From Caballeronia temeraria (lineage in GTDB: Bacteria > Pseudomonadota > Gammaproteobacteria > Burkholderiales > Burkholderiaceae): DNA of 64,000 nucleotides. The notes beneath the pieces are model-generated. The model saw only the letters and a list, made by a program, of their open reading frames with translations. It had not been told where the DNA came from and searched no databases. Positions within the stretch are counted from its first letter, which is position 1, and the number at the start of each line of letters is the position of its first letter. The DNA is taken from NCBI RefSeq assembly GCF_001544795.2, contig NZ_FCOI02000025.1:1-64000 (forward strand). Direction: 5' to 3'. Of the stretch, positions 41,841 through 50,715 are shown piece by piece. The position numbers and the translations under genes are program-made.

Positions 41841-44273
41841 TCAACGATTCAATGCGTAGGCGATGACATAGTCGCCCCGATCCGGCGATTGCCTAGCACC
41901 GCCCGCCGAGATCAGCACGTATTGCTTGCCGGTCTTCGGCGACACATAGCTCATCGGGCCGCCCTGGCTTCCGACCGGAAGGCGCGCCTTCCACACTTCC
42001 TTGCCGGTGGCGCTGTCGAACGCGCGCAGATAGTAGTCTTGCGTGCCCGCGATGAACACGAGGCCGCCTTGCGTCGCGAGCGTGCCGCCGAGCGTCGGCA
42101 TGCCGATGGGCATCTTCATGCGCATCTTGATGCCGAACGGTCCCGTGTCCTGCACCGTGCCGACGGGCACTTGCCACAAGAGCTTTTGCGTCTTCAGATC
42201 GACGGCCGACAGCGTGCCGAACGGCGGCTTCTGACACGGAATGCCGAGCGGCGACATGAAGCGGTTCTTGTTGACGGCATACGGCGTGCCCTTCAGCGGC
42301 ACCGCGCCCATTCCGGTGTTCACCGCTTCGCCGCCGTTGCTCGCGGGTGCGCTGTCGGTCTTTTGCGGAATCATCTGCACCCAGAGACCCAGACGCATAT
42401 CGTTGACGAAGATGACGTGATGATTCGGATCAGTCGAAAGACTTCCCCAGTTCATGCCGCCGAGCGATCCCGGAAAGCTCAACGAGACATCCGTATCCGG
42501 CGCGGTGAAGAGGCCGTCGTAACGCATCGACTTGAAGCTGATGCGGCACATCAGTTGATCGAACGGCGTTGCGCCCCACATGTCCGATTCCTTCAGCGTG
42601 GCCGCGCCGATCGTCGGCATGCCGACCGAGAACGGCTGAGTCGACGAGTACTGCTCCTGCGCTATCGTGCCGGTCTTCACCTTGCGTTCCTCGACGCGCG
42701 TGAGCGGTTTGCCCGTCATGCGGTCGAGCACGAAGATCTGTCCGGACTTCGTGCCGAACACAACGGCGGGCTTCGCCGATCCATCGTTTTGCGGAAAGTC
42801 GATGAGGCTCGGCTGCATCGGAATGTCGAAGTCCCACAGGTCGTTGTGAACTGTCTGGTACACCCACTTTTCCTTGCCGGTGGTCGCATCGAGCGCGAGG
42901 ATCGACGTCGCGTACTTGTGATCGAGCGGCGTGCGATTGCCGCCCCACAAGTCCACCGATGAGCTGCCCATCGGGATGAAGACGGTGTTCATCGCGGGAT
43001 CGTAGGACATCGGCGCCCACGAGTTCGGCGTGCTGCGCGCGTAGGTTTGTCCCGCTTGCAGGCGCGCGTTGGGATCGTCGCGGCCCGGATCGAAGGCCCA
43101 GCGCATCTCGCCGGTGATCACATCGAAGCCGCGCAGCACGCCGCCCGGCATATCGGTCTGCACGTTGTCCGCCACGCGCCCGCCCACGACGACGGTCGTG
43201 CCCGCGAGCGTCGGCGCCGAGGTCAGCTGATACTTCGGATCGTCGGCCACGCCGAGACCCGCCTTCAGATTCACGAAACCGTGCTCGCCGAAGCCTTCGC
43301 ACAGCGCGCCCGTGTCGGCGTCGATGGCGACGAGGCGCGCGTCGATCGTGTTCATCAACAGACGACGCTGGCAGCTAGCGCCCGCCGCGACGGAAACAGC
43401 GGTCACGGGCGTCGAGCCGTCGACCGAAGGCTGCGTCAAAGGCTTCGTGGCATCGAAATACGCGAGGCCGCGGCAACGATTCCACACCTGCGCCTGCGCG
43501 TTGATTTCGCGCTTCCAGATCTGCTTGCCGCTGTCGGCATCGACGGCGATCACGTTGTTATGCGGCGTGCACATATAGATGCGGTCGCCGATCTGCAGCG
43601 GCGTCTGCTGATCCTCCGCGCCGTTGCCGGTCGGGCTTTCGGGAACGTCGCCGGTATGGAACGTCCACGCGACCTGAAGATCCTTCACGTTATCGCGCGT
43701 GATCTGATCGAGCGCCACGAAGCGGTTTCCGCCGGGCGTGTTGCCGTAGTTGCTCCAGTCTTTTTGCGCGTGCTCTTTCGCGACGGGCACGAGCGGCGTC
43801 TCCACGCCATCGGACGCGACACTCGGATGCGGCTGAAACATCTGCACGAAGGTGACGATCATGCCAAGCGCGATGACGGCAGCGAGGCCATATGCACGCT
43901 TCGACGCGGGCTTGCCGGTCTCATGCTTGCGTAGCGACGGCCACGTGAGCAATGCGAGCACCATGAAACCGGCCGGCAGCATCAGACGCGAGACGAGCGG
44001 CCAGAAATCGAAACCGGCGTCGATGGGCGCCCAGATCAGCGTGCCGATAAACACTGCGCCGAACGCGAGCACCGCCGACGACTTCGCGCGCATGAACTGC
44101 ACCGCCGCCACGACGATGACCACGCCCGCGATCACGAAATAGGTGCTGCCGTGCAGAAGCGCGAGCTTCGCGCCGCCGCCGGCGAAAATGAGACCAGTGG
44201 CCAACAACGCGAGGCCCAACAAAACACACCCTGCTCTCAGCGCGGCTGAAAGACGGGTTTCACTCGTAGACAT
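41841..44273 (-). CDS. gcd: Membrane-bound PQQ-dependent glucose/quinate-type dehydrogenase
   Basis: This is an 810-aa quinoprotein. Five N-terminal membrane helices (about residues 10-150) are followed by a periplasmic eight-bladed beta-propeller that binds PQQ (DWSNYGNTPGGNRFVALDQI, DADSGKQIWKRE, HNDLWDFDIPMQPSL, GTQDYYLRAFDSATGKEVW). Members oxidise glucose, quinate or shikimate on the outer face of the membrane and feed electrons to ubiquinone. Which substrate applies here cannot be read; the gcd symbol is by family. No PQQ biosynthesis genes are in the window. Confidence 0.9.
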   Translation of the reverse strand: MSTSETRLSAALRAGCVLLGLALLATGLIFAGGGAKLALLHGSTYFVIAGVVIVVAAVQFMRAKSSAVLAFGAVFIGTLIWAPIDAGFDFWPLVSRLMLPAGFMVLALLTWPSLRKHETGKPASKRAYGLAAVIALGMIVTFVQMFQPHPSVASDGVETPLVPVAKEHAQKDWSNYGNTPGGNRFVALDQITRDNVKDLQVAWTFHTGDVPESPTGNGAEDQQTPLQIGDRIYMCTPHNNVIAVDADSGKQIWKREINAQAQVWNRCRGLAYFDATKPLTQPSVDGSTPVTAVSVAAGASCQRRLLMNTIDARLVAIDADTGALCEGFGEHGFVNLKAGLGVADDPKYQLTSAPTLAGTTVVVGGRVADNVQTDMPGGVLRGFDVITGEMRWAFDPGRDDPNARLQAGQTYARSTPNSWAPMSYDPAMNTVFIPMGSSSVDLWGGNRTPLDHKYATSILALDATTGKEKWVYQTVHNDLWDFDIPMQPSLIDFPQNDGSAKPAVVFGTKSGQIFVLDRMTGKPLTRVEERKVKTGTIAQEQYSSTQPFSVGMPTIGAATLKESDMWGATPFDQLMCRISFKSMRYDGLFTAPDTDVSLSFPGSLGGMNWGSLSTDPNHHVIFVNDMRLGLWVQMIPQKTDSAPASNGGEAVNTGMGAVPLKGTPYAVNKNRFMSPLGIPCQKPPFGTLSAVDLKTQKLLWQVPVGTVQDTGPFGIKMRMKMPIGMPTLGGTLATQGGLVFIAGTQDYYLRAFDSATGKEVWKARLPVGSQGGPMSYVSPKTGKQYVLISAGGARQSPDRGDYVIAYALNR

Positions 44274-44580
44274 CGAATCTTCTCCAGGAATCTGCCATGC
44301 GATCCGGCATCGGCCGACGAAACGGAACGCCGCGGCCGTGCTGCACCGGGCGATGAATACGTTCCGAGAAGTCGATGCGTCGAGCGACGCATCTCGTCAT
44401 TCGCCGATACCGCGACACACGAGAATGCGACGACGCGAGCATGCGTGCGCCGATGTGCGCGGCTGGATCGCCTGCCCCGTGCGGCCGATACGAACCGGCC
44501 GGGGCATTAGCGTAAACCTCTATATTCTAACTGGATAGTTAAACGCGTGCATCGTTGAGGCCTCGCCGCGCATCGCACGT
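44274..44580. other. Intergenic region upstream of gcd with a dyad
   Basis: About 300 bp without a gene. TAACTGGATAGTTA at 44528-44541 is a 5-4-5 inverted repeat in an AT-rich patch about 255 bp from the gcd start, a possible operator. Nothing else was recognised. Confidence 0.4.
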
Positions 44581-45489
44581 TCACATGTCGTGCGTGCTCG
44601 CGAAGGTCTCGCCTTCGCGTTCGAGCCACGAGCGAAACAGCACGACGAGATCGTCGCCTGCTTTTTTATCGGCGACATAGGTGCAGTAGCTTCGCGACGG
44701 CAAACGCGGACCATCGAACGGCGCGACGAGACGGCCTGCGGCGATATCGTCGGCGACGAGCGCGCTCGGCCCCATCGCAATGCCCATGCCATCGACGGCT
44801 GCCTGCAACGCCAGATAGAAGTGATCGAAGGTGAGCACCGCGGCGGGCGTGAGTTCCGGAATGCCCGCCCGTGCGAGCCACTCCGGCCAGATGCGCGGCA
44901 AGCTCGACGTATGCAGCAGCGTGTGCCGGCGCATGTCTTCGGGCGTCTGCAAAGGAATGCGTTTCAGCAGCGCCGGACTGCACACGGGCAAGCGCTCCTC
45001 TCTGAGAAAGGGCCGCATCGCGTAACCGTAGAACGTGTCCGGGCCGCCGCGAATCACGACGTCGTACGCGTCCTTCAGGCTTTCCACCGGCTCGTTCGAT
45101 GTCTCTATCCGCACTTGGACATCGGGATGATGCACGCGGAATTTTTCGAGCCGCGGCACGAGCCAGCGCAACGTGAATGTCGCGAGCGCATTCACGGTAA
45201 GCGTGCGCGACACGGCCTCGGACAGGCCATAACGCGCCGTGGCCTGCGAAAGCCGATCGAAAAGCGGACCGATTTCCGCGAGATACGCGCGCGCCGCCGG
45301 CGTCAGGATGACGCGCCGGTTATGCCGCTCGAACAAGGGCGCGCCGAGCCACGCTTCCAGCAGGCGCACCTGCTGACTGATCGCGCCGTGCGTCACATGC
45401 AATTCGGCGGCCGCTTCCTTGAAGCTGCCGAGCCGCCCCGCAGCCTCGAAGGCGCGCAGCGCGTTGAGCGAAGGCAAAGTCGGCCTCAT
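44581..45489 (-). CDS. LysR-family regulator (GcvA-like)
   Basis: The 302-aa protein has an N-terminal winged HTH (LNALRAFEAAGRLGSFKEAA, THGAISQQVRLLEAWLG) and an effector domain with PVCSPALLKR and AAVDGMGIAMGPSALV, the GcvA/AmpR subgroup style. It is divergent from an EamA exporter gene with 105 bp between starts, the classic LysR-target layout. It probably controls that exporter. AT-rich near-palindromes such as ATAGTTATTCTAT lie between them. Confidence 0.9.
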   Translation of the reverse strand: MRPTLPSLNALRAFEAAGRLGSFKEAAAELHVTHGAISQQVRLLEAWLGAPLFERHNRRVILTPAARAYLAEIGPLFDRLSQATARYGLSEAVSRTLTVNALATFTLRWLVPRLEKFRVHHPDVQVRIETSNEPVESLKDAYDVVIRGGPDTFYGYAMRPFLREERLPVCSPALLKRIPLQTPEDMRRHTLLHTSSLPRIWPEWLARAGIPELTPAAVLTFDHFYLALQAAVDGMGIAMGPSALVADDIAAGRLVAPFDGPRLPSRSYCTYVADKKAGDDLVVLFRSWLEREGETFASTHDM

Positions 45490-45594
45490 TCGAAATAGAT
45501 TTTCTAACTCGACGACGCAATTTATATGGTTTGTGACCGGTCTACAAGATAGTTATTCTATGAATCATCCGTCACATAACCGACATAAAAACGC

Positions 45595-46437
45595 ATGTTC
45601 ACCTATACCGGCGGTGTCGTCCTCTTTGCAGCCGTGCTTCACGCGAGCTGGAACGCGATGCTTCATGGCAATCGCGACCGGTTCCTCTCGATGACGTGGA
45701 TGAGCATCGCGATCGGCGTCGTGTCTACGTTCGTCGTCCTCTATCTGCCGATGCCCGCGCAGGCCGCGTGGCCGTATATCGTCGCGTCGGGGTTGGTGCA
45801 TGTCGTCTATAACGTGAGTCTCGTGCGCTCGTATCGTCGCGGCGATCTCGCGCAGGCTTATCCGATCGCGCGCGGCTCGTCGCCGATGCTCGTCACGCTC
45901 GGCGCAGCGCTCTTCGCGCACGAAGCGATCGGCCCGCTGCACGCATTCGGCATCGTGCTGATTTCGGGCGGCATCATCGCGCTCGCGTTGCAGGGCGGCC
46001 GCGTGTCTCGGCCAGGCGCGATCGCCGCGTTGACGACCGGCGTCACCATCGCGATCTATACGGTGATCGACGGCATCGGCGTGCGTCTCTCCGGCGGCGA
46101 GGCCATCACCTACACCGCGTGGATGTTCATGTTCTACTGGTTCATGCCGGTGATCTTCGTCGCGAGACGCGGCCTTCCCGCGCTCTGGACGCCCGTGAAG
46201 CAAGCGCCGATGGCCGTGGCTTCGTCGCTCGCGGGCGGGCTCGTGTCGATCGCGGCCTACGGCATCGTGATCTGGGCGATGCAGTCCGGCGCGATGGGCG
46301 CGGTATCGGCGTTGCGCGAGACGAGCGTGGTGTTCGCGGCGCTCATCGGCCGTGTGTTTCTTCAGGAGCCGGTCAGCGCGAAACGCTGGCTCGCGTGCGT
46401 GGTCGTCGCGTGCGGGGCCGTGTGTCTCGGTTTGTGA
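45595..46437 (+). CDS. EamA/DMT-superfamily transporter
   Basis: The 280-aa protein has ten predicted helices arranged as two EamA halves. The N-terminal FTYTGGVVLFAAVLHASWNAMLHG and the closing stretch AVSALRETSVVFAALIGRVFLQEP are characteristic of drug/metabolite exporters. The likely role is efflux or uptake of a small metabolite across the inner membrane. The divergent LysR gene suggests substrate-induced expression. Confidence 0.85.
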   Translation: MFTYTGGVVLFAAVLHASWNAMLHGNRDRFLSMTWMSIAIGVVSTFVVLYLPMPAQAAWPYIVASGLVHVVYNVSLVRSYRRGDLAQAYPIARGSSPMLVTLGAALFAHEAIGPLHAFGIVLISGGIIALALQGGRVSRPGAIAALTTGVTIAIYTVIDGIGVRLSGGEAITYTAWMFMFYWFMPVIFVARRGLPALWTPVKQAPMAVASSLAGGLVSIAAYGIVIWAMQSGAMGAVSALRETSVVFAALIGRVFLQEPVSAKRWLACVVVACGAVCLGL

Positions 46438-46582
46438 GCCGGCCGCCTCCTTTCACCCGTAAGGCACATGCGGCGAACTGAGGCCCGCTCGTCCCTTTGA
46501 TCGACGAATCGGGATTGCGCAAGGTTCGATAAATTGCTCATCGCGGCATTGGGCCCGATGGCGATATTCAGAGAAGAAAACC

Positions 46583-48511
46583 TTGCAACCCGTACACGAA
46601 TGGCACACGGCGCCTTTGCCCGCCGACGAAGCGAAGCGGCTCCAGTTGTTGCGCAGTCTCGAGTTGCTCGACACGCCGCAGGAAGACGTCTTCGACCGTG
46701 TGACGCGCGTCGTCGCCGAATTGTTGCAGGTGCCGATCGCGCTGATATCGCTCGTCGATGAAGACCGGCAGTGGTTCAAGTCGCGCGTCGGACTCGACGT
46801 CTGCGAAACCGCGCGCGATGTGTCCTTCTGCACGCACGCTCTGCATTCCGAACGTCTGCTGCTCGTGGAAGATGCTCACGCCGATGCGCGCTTCGCCGGC
46901 AATCCGCTCGTCACGGGCGCGCCGCACGTTCGCTTTTACGCGGGCGTGCCGCTGCGCTCGTCCAAAGGTTTCGTGCTCGGCACGCTGTGCGCGATCGACA
47001 CGAAGCCGCGCACGTTGAGCGCCAGCACGCAAGCCGCCTTGTGCGATCTCGCGGCCACCGTCGAGCGCGAAATCGTGCAGCGCGAAGCGGCACGCGAGAC
47101 GCGGGAGATCCAGGAAGCCGACCGCCGCAAGCTGCGCCTGTCCGAGACGCGCTTTCACACGATCTTCGAGCAGACGCCGACGGGCAAGGCCATCGTCGAT
47201 CTGGACGGACGCTTCATCGAAGTCAATCCGAAGCTGTGCGAGATCACCGGCTACAGCGCCGACGAACTCGTCACGATGACCTTCCAGCAGATCACCGAGA
47301 AAGCGGATCTCCGCGCCGATCTGCAACTGGTCGCCGAACTGCTCGACGGCACGAGCAAGACGTATACGCTGGAAAAACGCTATCGGCGCCGCGATGGCGA
47401 ACTCGTGTGGGTCGAGCTGTCCGTCGCGCTGATCCGCGACGATTGCGGCCAGCCGCTGCACTTCGTGAGCGTGGCGCACGACATCACGAGCCGCAAATAC
47501 AGCGAACAGGTGTTGCGCGATTATCGGCAGGAACTGGAGCGCCGCGTGCTCGAACGCACGCGTGAACTGACGAGCAGCCGCGTTGCATTGCAAACGATCA
47601 CGGACAATCTGCCCGTGCTGATCGCCCATGTCGATGCGGACCTGTGCTATCGCTTCAACAATCAGGTGTATCGCGAGGTCTTCGGCGTCGATCCCGCTGC
47701 ATTGCGTGGCAAGCGCGTGCGCGACACGATCGGCGCGGCGACCTTCGAGCGCTGTCTGCCCTACTTTCGCCGCGTGCTCGCGGGCGAACGCGTGACGCAT
47801 GAGGATATCGTCTACGAAGGCGCACCGACCCGCATCTGGAATGCCACGTATATCCCCGAGTTTCAGCGCGATGCCGTCGCCGGCTTCTACATCATGTCGC
47901 AGGACATCACCGAGACCAAGCGACGCGAAAATCAGATGCGCTCCGAAGTCATGCTCGATGCGCTGACGGGCCTGCCGAACCGGCGCGCGCTCGCCGAGCA
48001 GCTCGCGCTTTCAGTCGATGCCGCCCGCGATGAAGCGGTGCCCTTCGCGCTCTTCTTCATGGACCTCGACGGCTTCAAGACCGTGAACGATCAGCACGGC
48101 CACGATGTTGGCGACGCGTTGTTGAAACAGGTCGCCACGCGTCTGAAGAAAACGACGCGCGCGGGCGATCTCGTGTGCCGCCTCGCCGGCGATGAATTCG
48201 TGCTGCTCGCGCGAGGCATCTCGTCATCGAGTGCGTGCAGCCGGATCGCGCAGGACATCTGCCGGGCGATCGGCCGGCCGTTCGAGCTGGGACGCGCCGA
48301 GGCGCATCTCGGCACGAGCGTGGGCATCGCAATGTGCGCGGGCGGCTCCGACACCTCTGCCGAAGCGATGCTCGGCGACGCCGATCGCGCGATGTACGAA
48401 GCCAAGCGCAAAGGGCGCAACGGCTTTCGCTTCGCATCCGTGCCGGCCGACGCCGCACCCGCGATCAACAACTATCTCGACGCCGATCGTCAAAGTGCCG
48501 TACACCCTTGA
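46583..48511 (+). CDS. GAF-PAS-PAS diguanylate cyclase with AGDEF motif
   Basis: The 642-aa cytoplasmic signalling protein has GAF at about residues 30-165 (VPIALISLVDEDRQWFKS, FYAGVPLRSSKGFVLGTLC), a PAS at about 190-310 (FEQTPTGKAIVDLDGRFIEV), a second PAS at about 335-455 and a GGDEF domain at about 470-625. The active-site loop reads LAGDEF (about residue 535), Ala replacing the first Gly; AGDEF cyclases can be active. The metal-binding DLDGFKTVNDQ is intact and no RxxD inhibitory site is obvious. The start seems to be TTG at 46583 after AGAGAAG. No EAL domain is attached. Confidence 0.9.
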   Translation: MQPVHEWHTAPLPADEAKRLQLLRSLELLDTPQEDVFDRVTRVVAELLQVPIALISLVDEDRQWFKSRVGLDVCETARDVSFCTHALHSERLLLVEDAHADARFAGNPLVTGAPHVRFYAGVPLRSSKGFVLGTLCAIDTKPRTLSASTQAALCDLAATVEREIVQREAARETREIQEADRRKLRLSETRFHTIFEQTPTGKAIVDLDGRFIEVNPKLCEITGYSADELVTMTFQQITEKADLRADLQLVAELLDGTSKTYTLEKRYRRRDGELVWVELSVALIRDDCGQPLHFVSVAHDITSRKYSEQVLRDYRQELERRVLERTRELTSSRVALQTITDNLPVLIAHVDADLCYRFNNQVYREVFGVDPAALRGKRVRDTIGAATFERCLPYFRRVLAGERVTHEDIVYEGAPTRIWNATYIPEFQRDAVAGFYIMSQDITETKRRENQMRSEVMLDALTGLPNRRALAEQLALSVDAARDEAVPFALFFMDLDGFKTVNDQHGHDVGDALLKQVATRLKKTTRAGDLVCRLAGDEFVLLARGISSSSACSRIAQDICRAIGRPFELGRAEAHLGTSVGIAMCAGGSDTSAEAMLGDADRAMYEAKRKGRNGFRFASVPADAAPAINNYLDADRQSAVHP

Positions 48512-48628
48512 TTTTTCACGATACGAAATGAAAGCCCGGTTCCCGAAAATTCACGCTGCATGGCAGCATGACGTGAGTTGCACATCGGAGAATGGGCTTT
48601 CTCATCATGAGAGCGCGCGTCTAGTCCA

Positions 48629-48642
48629 TTGATTTGAATCAA
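48629..48642. promoter_or_regulatory. Perfect FNR/ANR box
   Basis: TTGATTTGAATCAA matches the TTGATNNNNATCAA consensus exactly. It lies about 130 bp upstream of the small gene at 48773. Between them, CCTCTTATACAAGAGG (48701-48716) is a 6-bp-stem dyad containing TTATAC, a possible -10 element. This points to oxygen-responsive control. Confidence 0.7.
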
Positions 48643-48772
48643 ACTTTATTTCGTGTGTGAGAGCACGCATCGCAACCGGCCGGAGTCGTTTCTTCGCTAA
48701 CCTCTTATACAAGAGGTGCGTGTTCGCTGATGTGAACCGCCCGAAGGTTTCCAATCACGCTGGAGAAACGCG

Positions 48773-48991
48773 ATGCAGAACGTTTATATCGAACCGATGC
48801 CCAAGGGCCAATGGGGGCCGATCGAGGGCTATGCGCTCGAATTCCCCGACGGCACGAGAATGACGCAGCAGAGTTTTCGCTCGGAGCGTCTTGCCGTCGA
48901 TGAAATCAAGCTGCGCGGCTACGCGCCGATGGTCGCGAAGGTGCGCGTGACGGACAAGACCGTCGACGAGCATTGGCAACCCGTCGCATAA
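48773..48991 (+). CDS. Small conserved protein (DUF6723-like)
   Basis: This 72-aa acidic-basic balanced protein has the ordered pattern PMPKGQWGPIEGYALEFPDG, then a helix (ERLAVDEIKLRGYAPMVAKV) and the ending HWQPVA. I recall this as a small Burkholderiaceae family (DUF6723), with low certainty. GGAGAAACGCG precedes the ATG. A perfect FNR box lies upstream, suggesting induction at low oxygen. Function unknown. Confidence 0.68.
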   Translation: MQNVYIEPMPKGQWGPIEGYALEFPDGTRMTQQSFRSERLAVDEIKLRGYAPMVAKVRVTDKTVDEHWQPVA

Positions 48992-49284
48992 GCTTCATTC
49001 AGGCGCTTCGCATTCCACGCGAAGCGCCTTCTTGCCGGATGCTTTCTTGTTCGCGCGCGGCCAGTCACTGCCGCGCGAAATATCACCAAACGTCGACTCA
49101 GTCATGCGGGGCGCACGATTCGTCGGCGCTGAGCCGACATCAGCCCGAATTGCACATGCGCTTCGGCTATTAGGTCGTAAACCGGCGATCGTCACGATCA
49201 ATACCCTCTTTCGATGGTTCCGCAAAGCCAAGCGGATCTGATCGCGGCGGGTTATTTCTCAGCACATACGATGATGCGCTCCGT
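48992..49284. other. Non-coding gap between convergent genes
   Basis: About 290 bp without a supportable gene. A 78-codon minus-strand frame at 48995-49231 has poor composition and no ribosome-binding site. No clear terminator was found. Confidence 0.35.
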
Positions 49285-50229
49285 TTAATTCTTTTTGCTC
49301 GGCCGCCAGCTGCCGTCCGCGGTCATGGCCGGCTTCACCGGCGGCGCAATGGCCGCGATCTTCTGAAAGTCCTTCGTGCCGGACTTCGTTCGAGAGGCCG
49401 GCTCGGTGCGCGTCTGCTGCTGGTTCGGCGCTTTTTTCGACGGGTGGCCCTTCGTCGCTTCGACGCATTTTCGATCGGACTTATGCGAGCATGCGGTGGC
49501 GGACTTCGACGTCGGTTTCGATACGTTCTTCGAAGCGGTTTTGGAAACGTCTTTGGAGATGCGCTTTGACGCCGTCTTGAGCGTGCGTTTTGTCGAGGGG
49601 GTTGGCTCTTTCTTTTCGACCGACCGTTCGGCGACGACGTTCTGACGCGTGCTGTCCGTGCTTGAGGCCGCGACAGGAATCACCGGCGACGGACGCTGGA
49701 CTGAATGAGACGATCCTTCGGCGATGCGATCGGCGGAATCGAGATTGACGACCGTCGCCGGTGCTTTCGCCGCAGCCGTGCCGACGGTCCCGGCAACCGC
49801 ACCCGCGACGGCCACAGGCAGCGACGCCGCGCGGGGTGTCGATCCGCGTTGCTCGACGTACGCGCGTGCGAGAAAACAGGCGATGAGCACGACAGTGCCC
49901 ATCGCGACTGTAGCGAGTATCGAATGCGATGAGCGTTCCGTTTCGAGCACGGCCGTATTGCTGGACACGGCTGCGGGCAAGCGCGGTTCATAGATGCTCG
50001 GACGCGAGAACCAGCGTAAGCGCGGCGGTTCCTCGCGCGTCTGAAAATGACGCGTGACGCCGCGCGCCGCTTCGACTGCCCGCAGAGCGGTTCCCGCGCC
50101 CCGCGTGAGCACGGCCCCGTGCCGGTCCGCGCCGCAAAATGGGCACACGCTTTCTTCGACTGCTGAAAGGGTTTCACATCGGGGGCAGATGACGAAATAA
50201 AGCGACGAGCCATCGCCTCGCTGTTCCAT
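49285..50229 (-). CDS. Zinc-ribbon membrane protein with Lys/Ser/Thr-rich tail
   Basis: The 314-aa protein opens with a zinc ribbon (CPRCET..CPFCGADRHG, residues 15-36), then a 65-residue basic linker. A single membrane helix (ILATVAMGTVVLIACFLARAYVEQ) follows at about 104-128. A long low-complexity part then ends in repeats of the type TASKxxSKxxSK and a Lys/Pro-rich tail resembling histone-H1-like C-termini. With the ribbon in the cytoplasm the basic tail would be periplasmic. GGAGTGTGACA before 50229 decides the start. Function unknown. Confidence 0.7.
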   Translation of the reverse strand: MEQRGDGSSLYFVICPRCETLSAVEESVCPFCGADRHGAVLTRGAGTALRAVEAARGVTRHFQTREEPPRLRWFSRPSIYEPRLPAAVSSNTAVLETERSSHSILATVAMGTVVLIACFLARAYVEQRGSTPRAASLPVAVAGAVAGTVGTAAAKAPATVVNLDSADRIAEGSSHSVQRPSPVIPVAASSTDSTRQNVVAERSVEKKEPTPSTKRTLKTASKRISKDVSKTASKNVSKPTSKSATACSHKSDRKCVEATKGHPSKKAPNQQQTRTEPASRTKSGTKDFQKIAAIAPPVKPAMTADGSWRPSKKN

Positions 50230-50638
50230 TGTCACACTCCATCCGAATCTTTTCGGAAGGCCGATCGACAATCAGCGATCGTCCGGTCGCAAGTAATGCA
50301 TACGAATTACCGTAGCATATCGGGGATTGTTGCGGAAGGACAAGCGGTCCCTTCTGAACGGGGAATTGTCTGGGGAATATGCGTTGTTTGCCGGTGCTCA
50401 TTGGGATTCATGTCAAAGGGAGCCGGTTTTATGTTGGGTCGTCCGCGACTGCGAGAAAAGCGGCCGTTCTCGAAGCTGAACGGCCGGTGGTTGCATCGAT
50501 AAACATGCAAAATCGCGATGTGTCGGTCACGATAGGGCGTTGCTTCAATGTGAGCCGACATGTGCGTGCCTGATTACCAAATACGGAGCAAGCAAGCACG
50601 GCAAGTTCACTGTGCGACGGGAGTCACTTGATTCCCGC
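50230..50638. other. Gap of about 410 bp without a gene
   Basis: Several short frames exist here but none has a plausible composition and ribosome-binding site. The region precedes a gene-truncation junction at about 50.70 kb and may be decayed coding sequence. Confidence 0.35.
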
Positions 50639-50710
50639 CTAGGCATTCGTTCCGCCATCGACCGTTAGATTTGCTCCCGTGATATACGCCGCCTCGTCAC
50701 TAAGTCAGGG
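50639..50710 (-). pseudogene. 3' fragment of a short-chain dehydrogenase
   Basis: The minus strand reads LSDEAAYITGANLTVDGGTNA and a TAG stop. This is the conserved C-terminal signature of FabG-like short-chain dehydrogenases (..SDEAAYITGxxLxVDGG..). Only about 22 codons survive; the remaining 220 or so are missing, cut at about 50704-50712 where the next, also truncated, gene begins. Confidence 0.75.
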
Positions 50711-50715
50711 ACTGG

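Noticed and set aside
48995-49231. Minus-strand 78-codon frame between the DUF6723-like gene and the zinc-ribbon gene
   Set aside because: No ribosome-binding site, odd composition and no recognisable family.
49480-49640. Repeated short motifs that might suggest a CRISPR array or tandem repeat
   Set aside because: They encode the (T/S)xSK repeats of the zinc-ribbon protein in frame, with variable spacing and no spacer structure.
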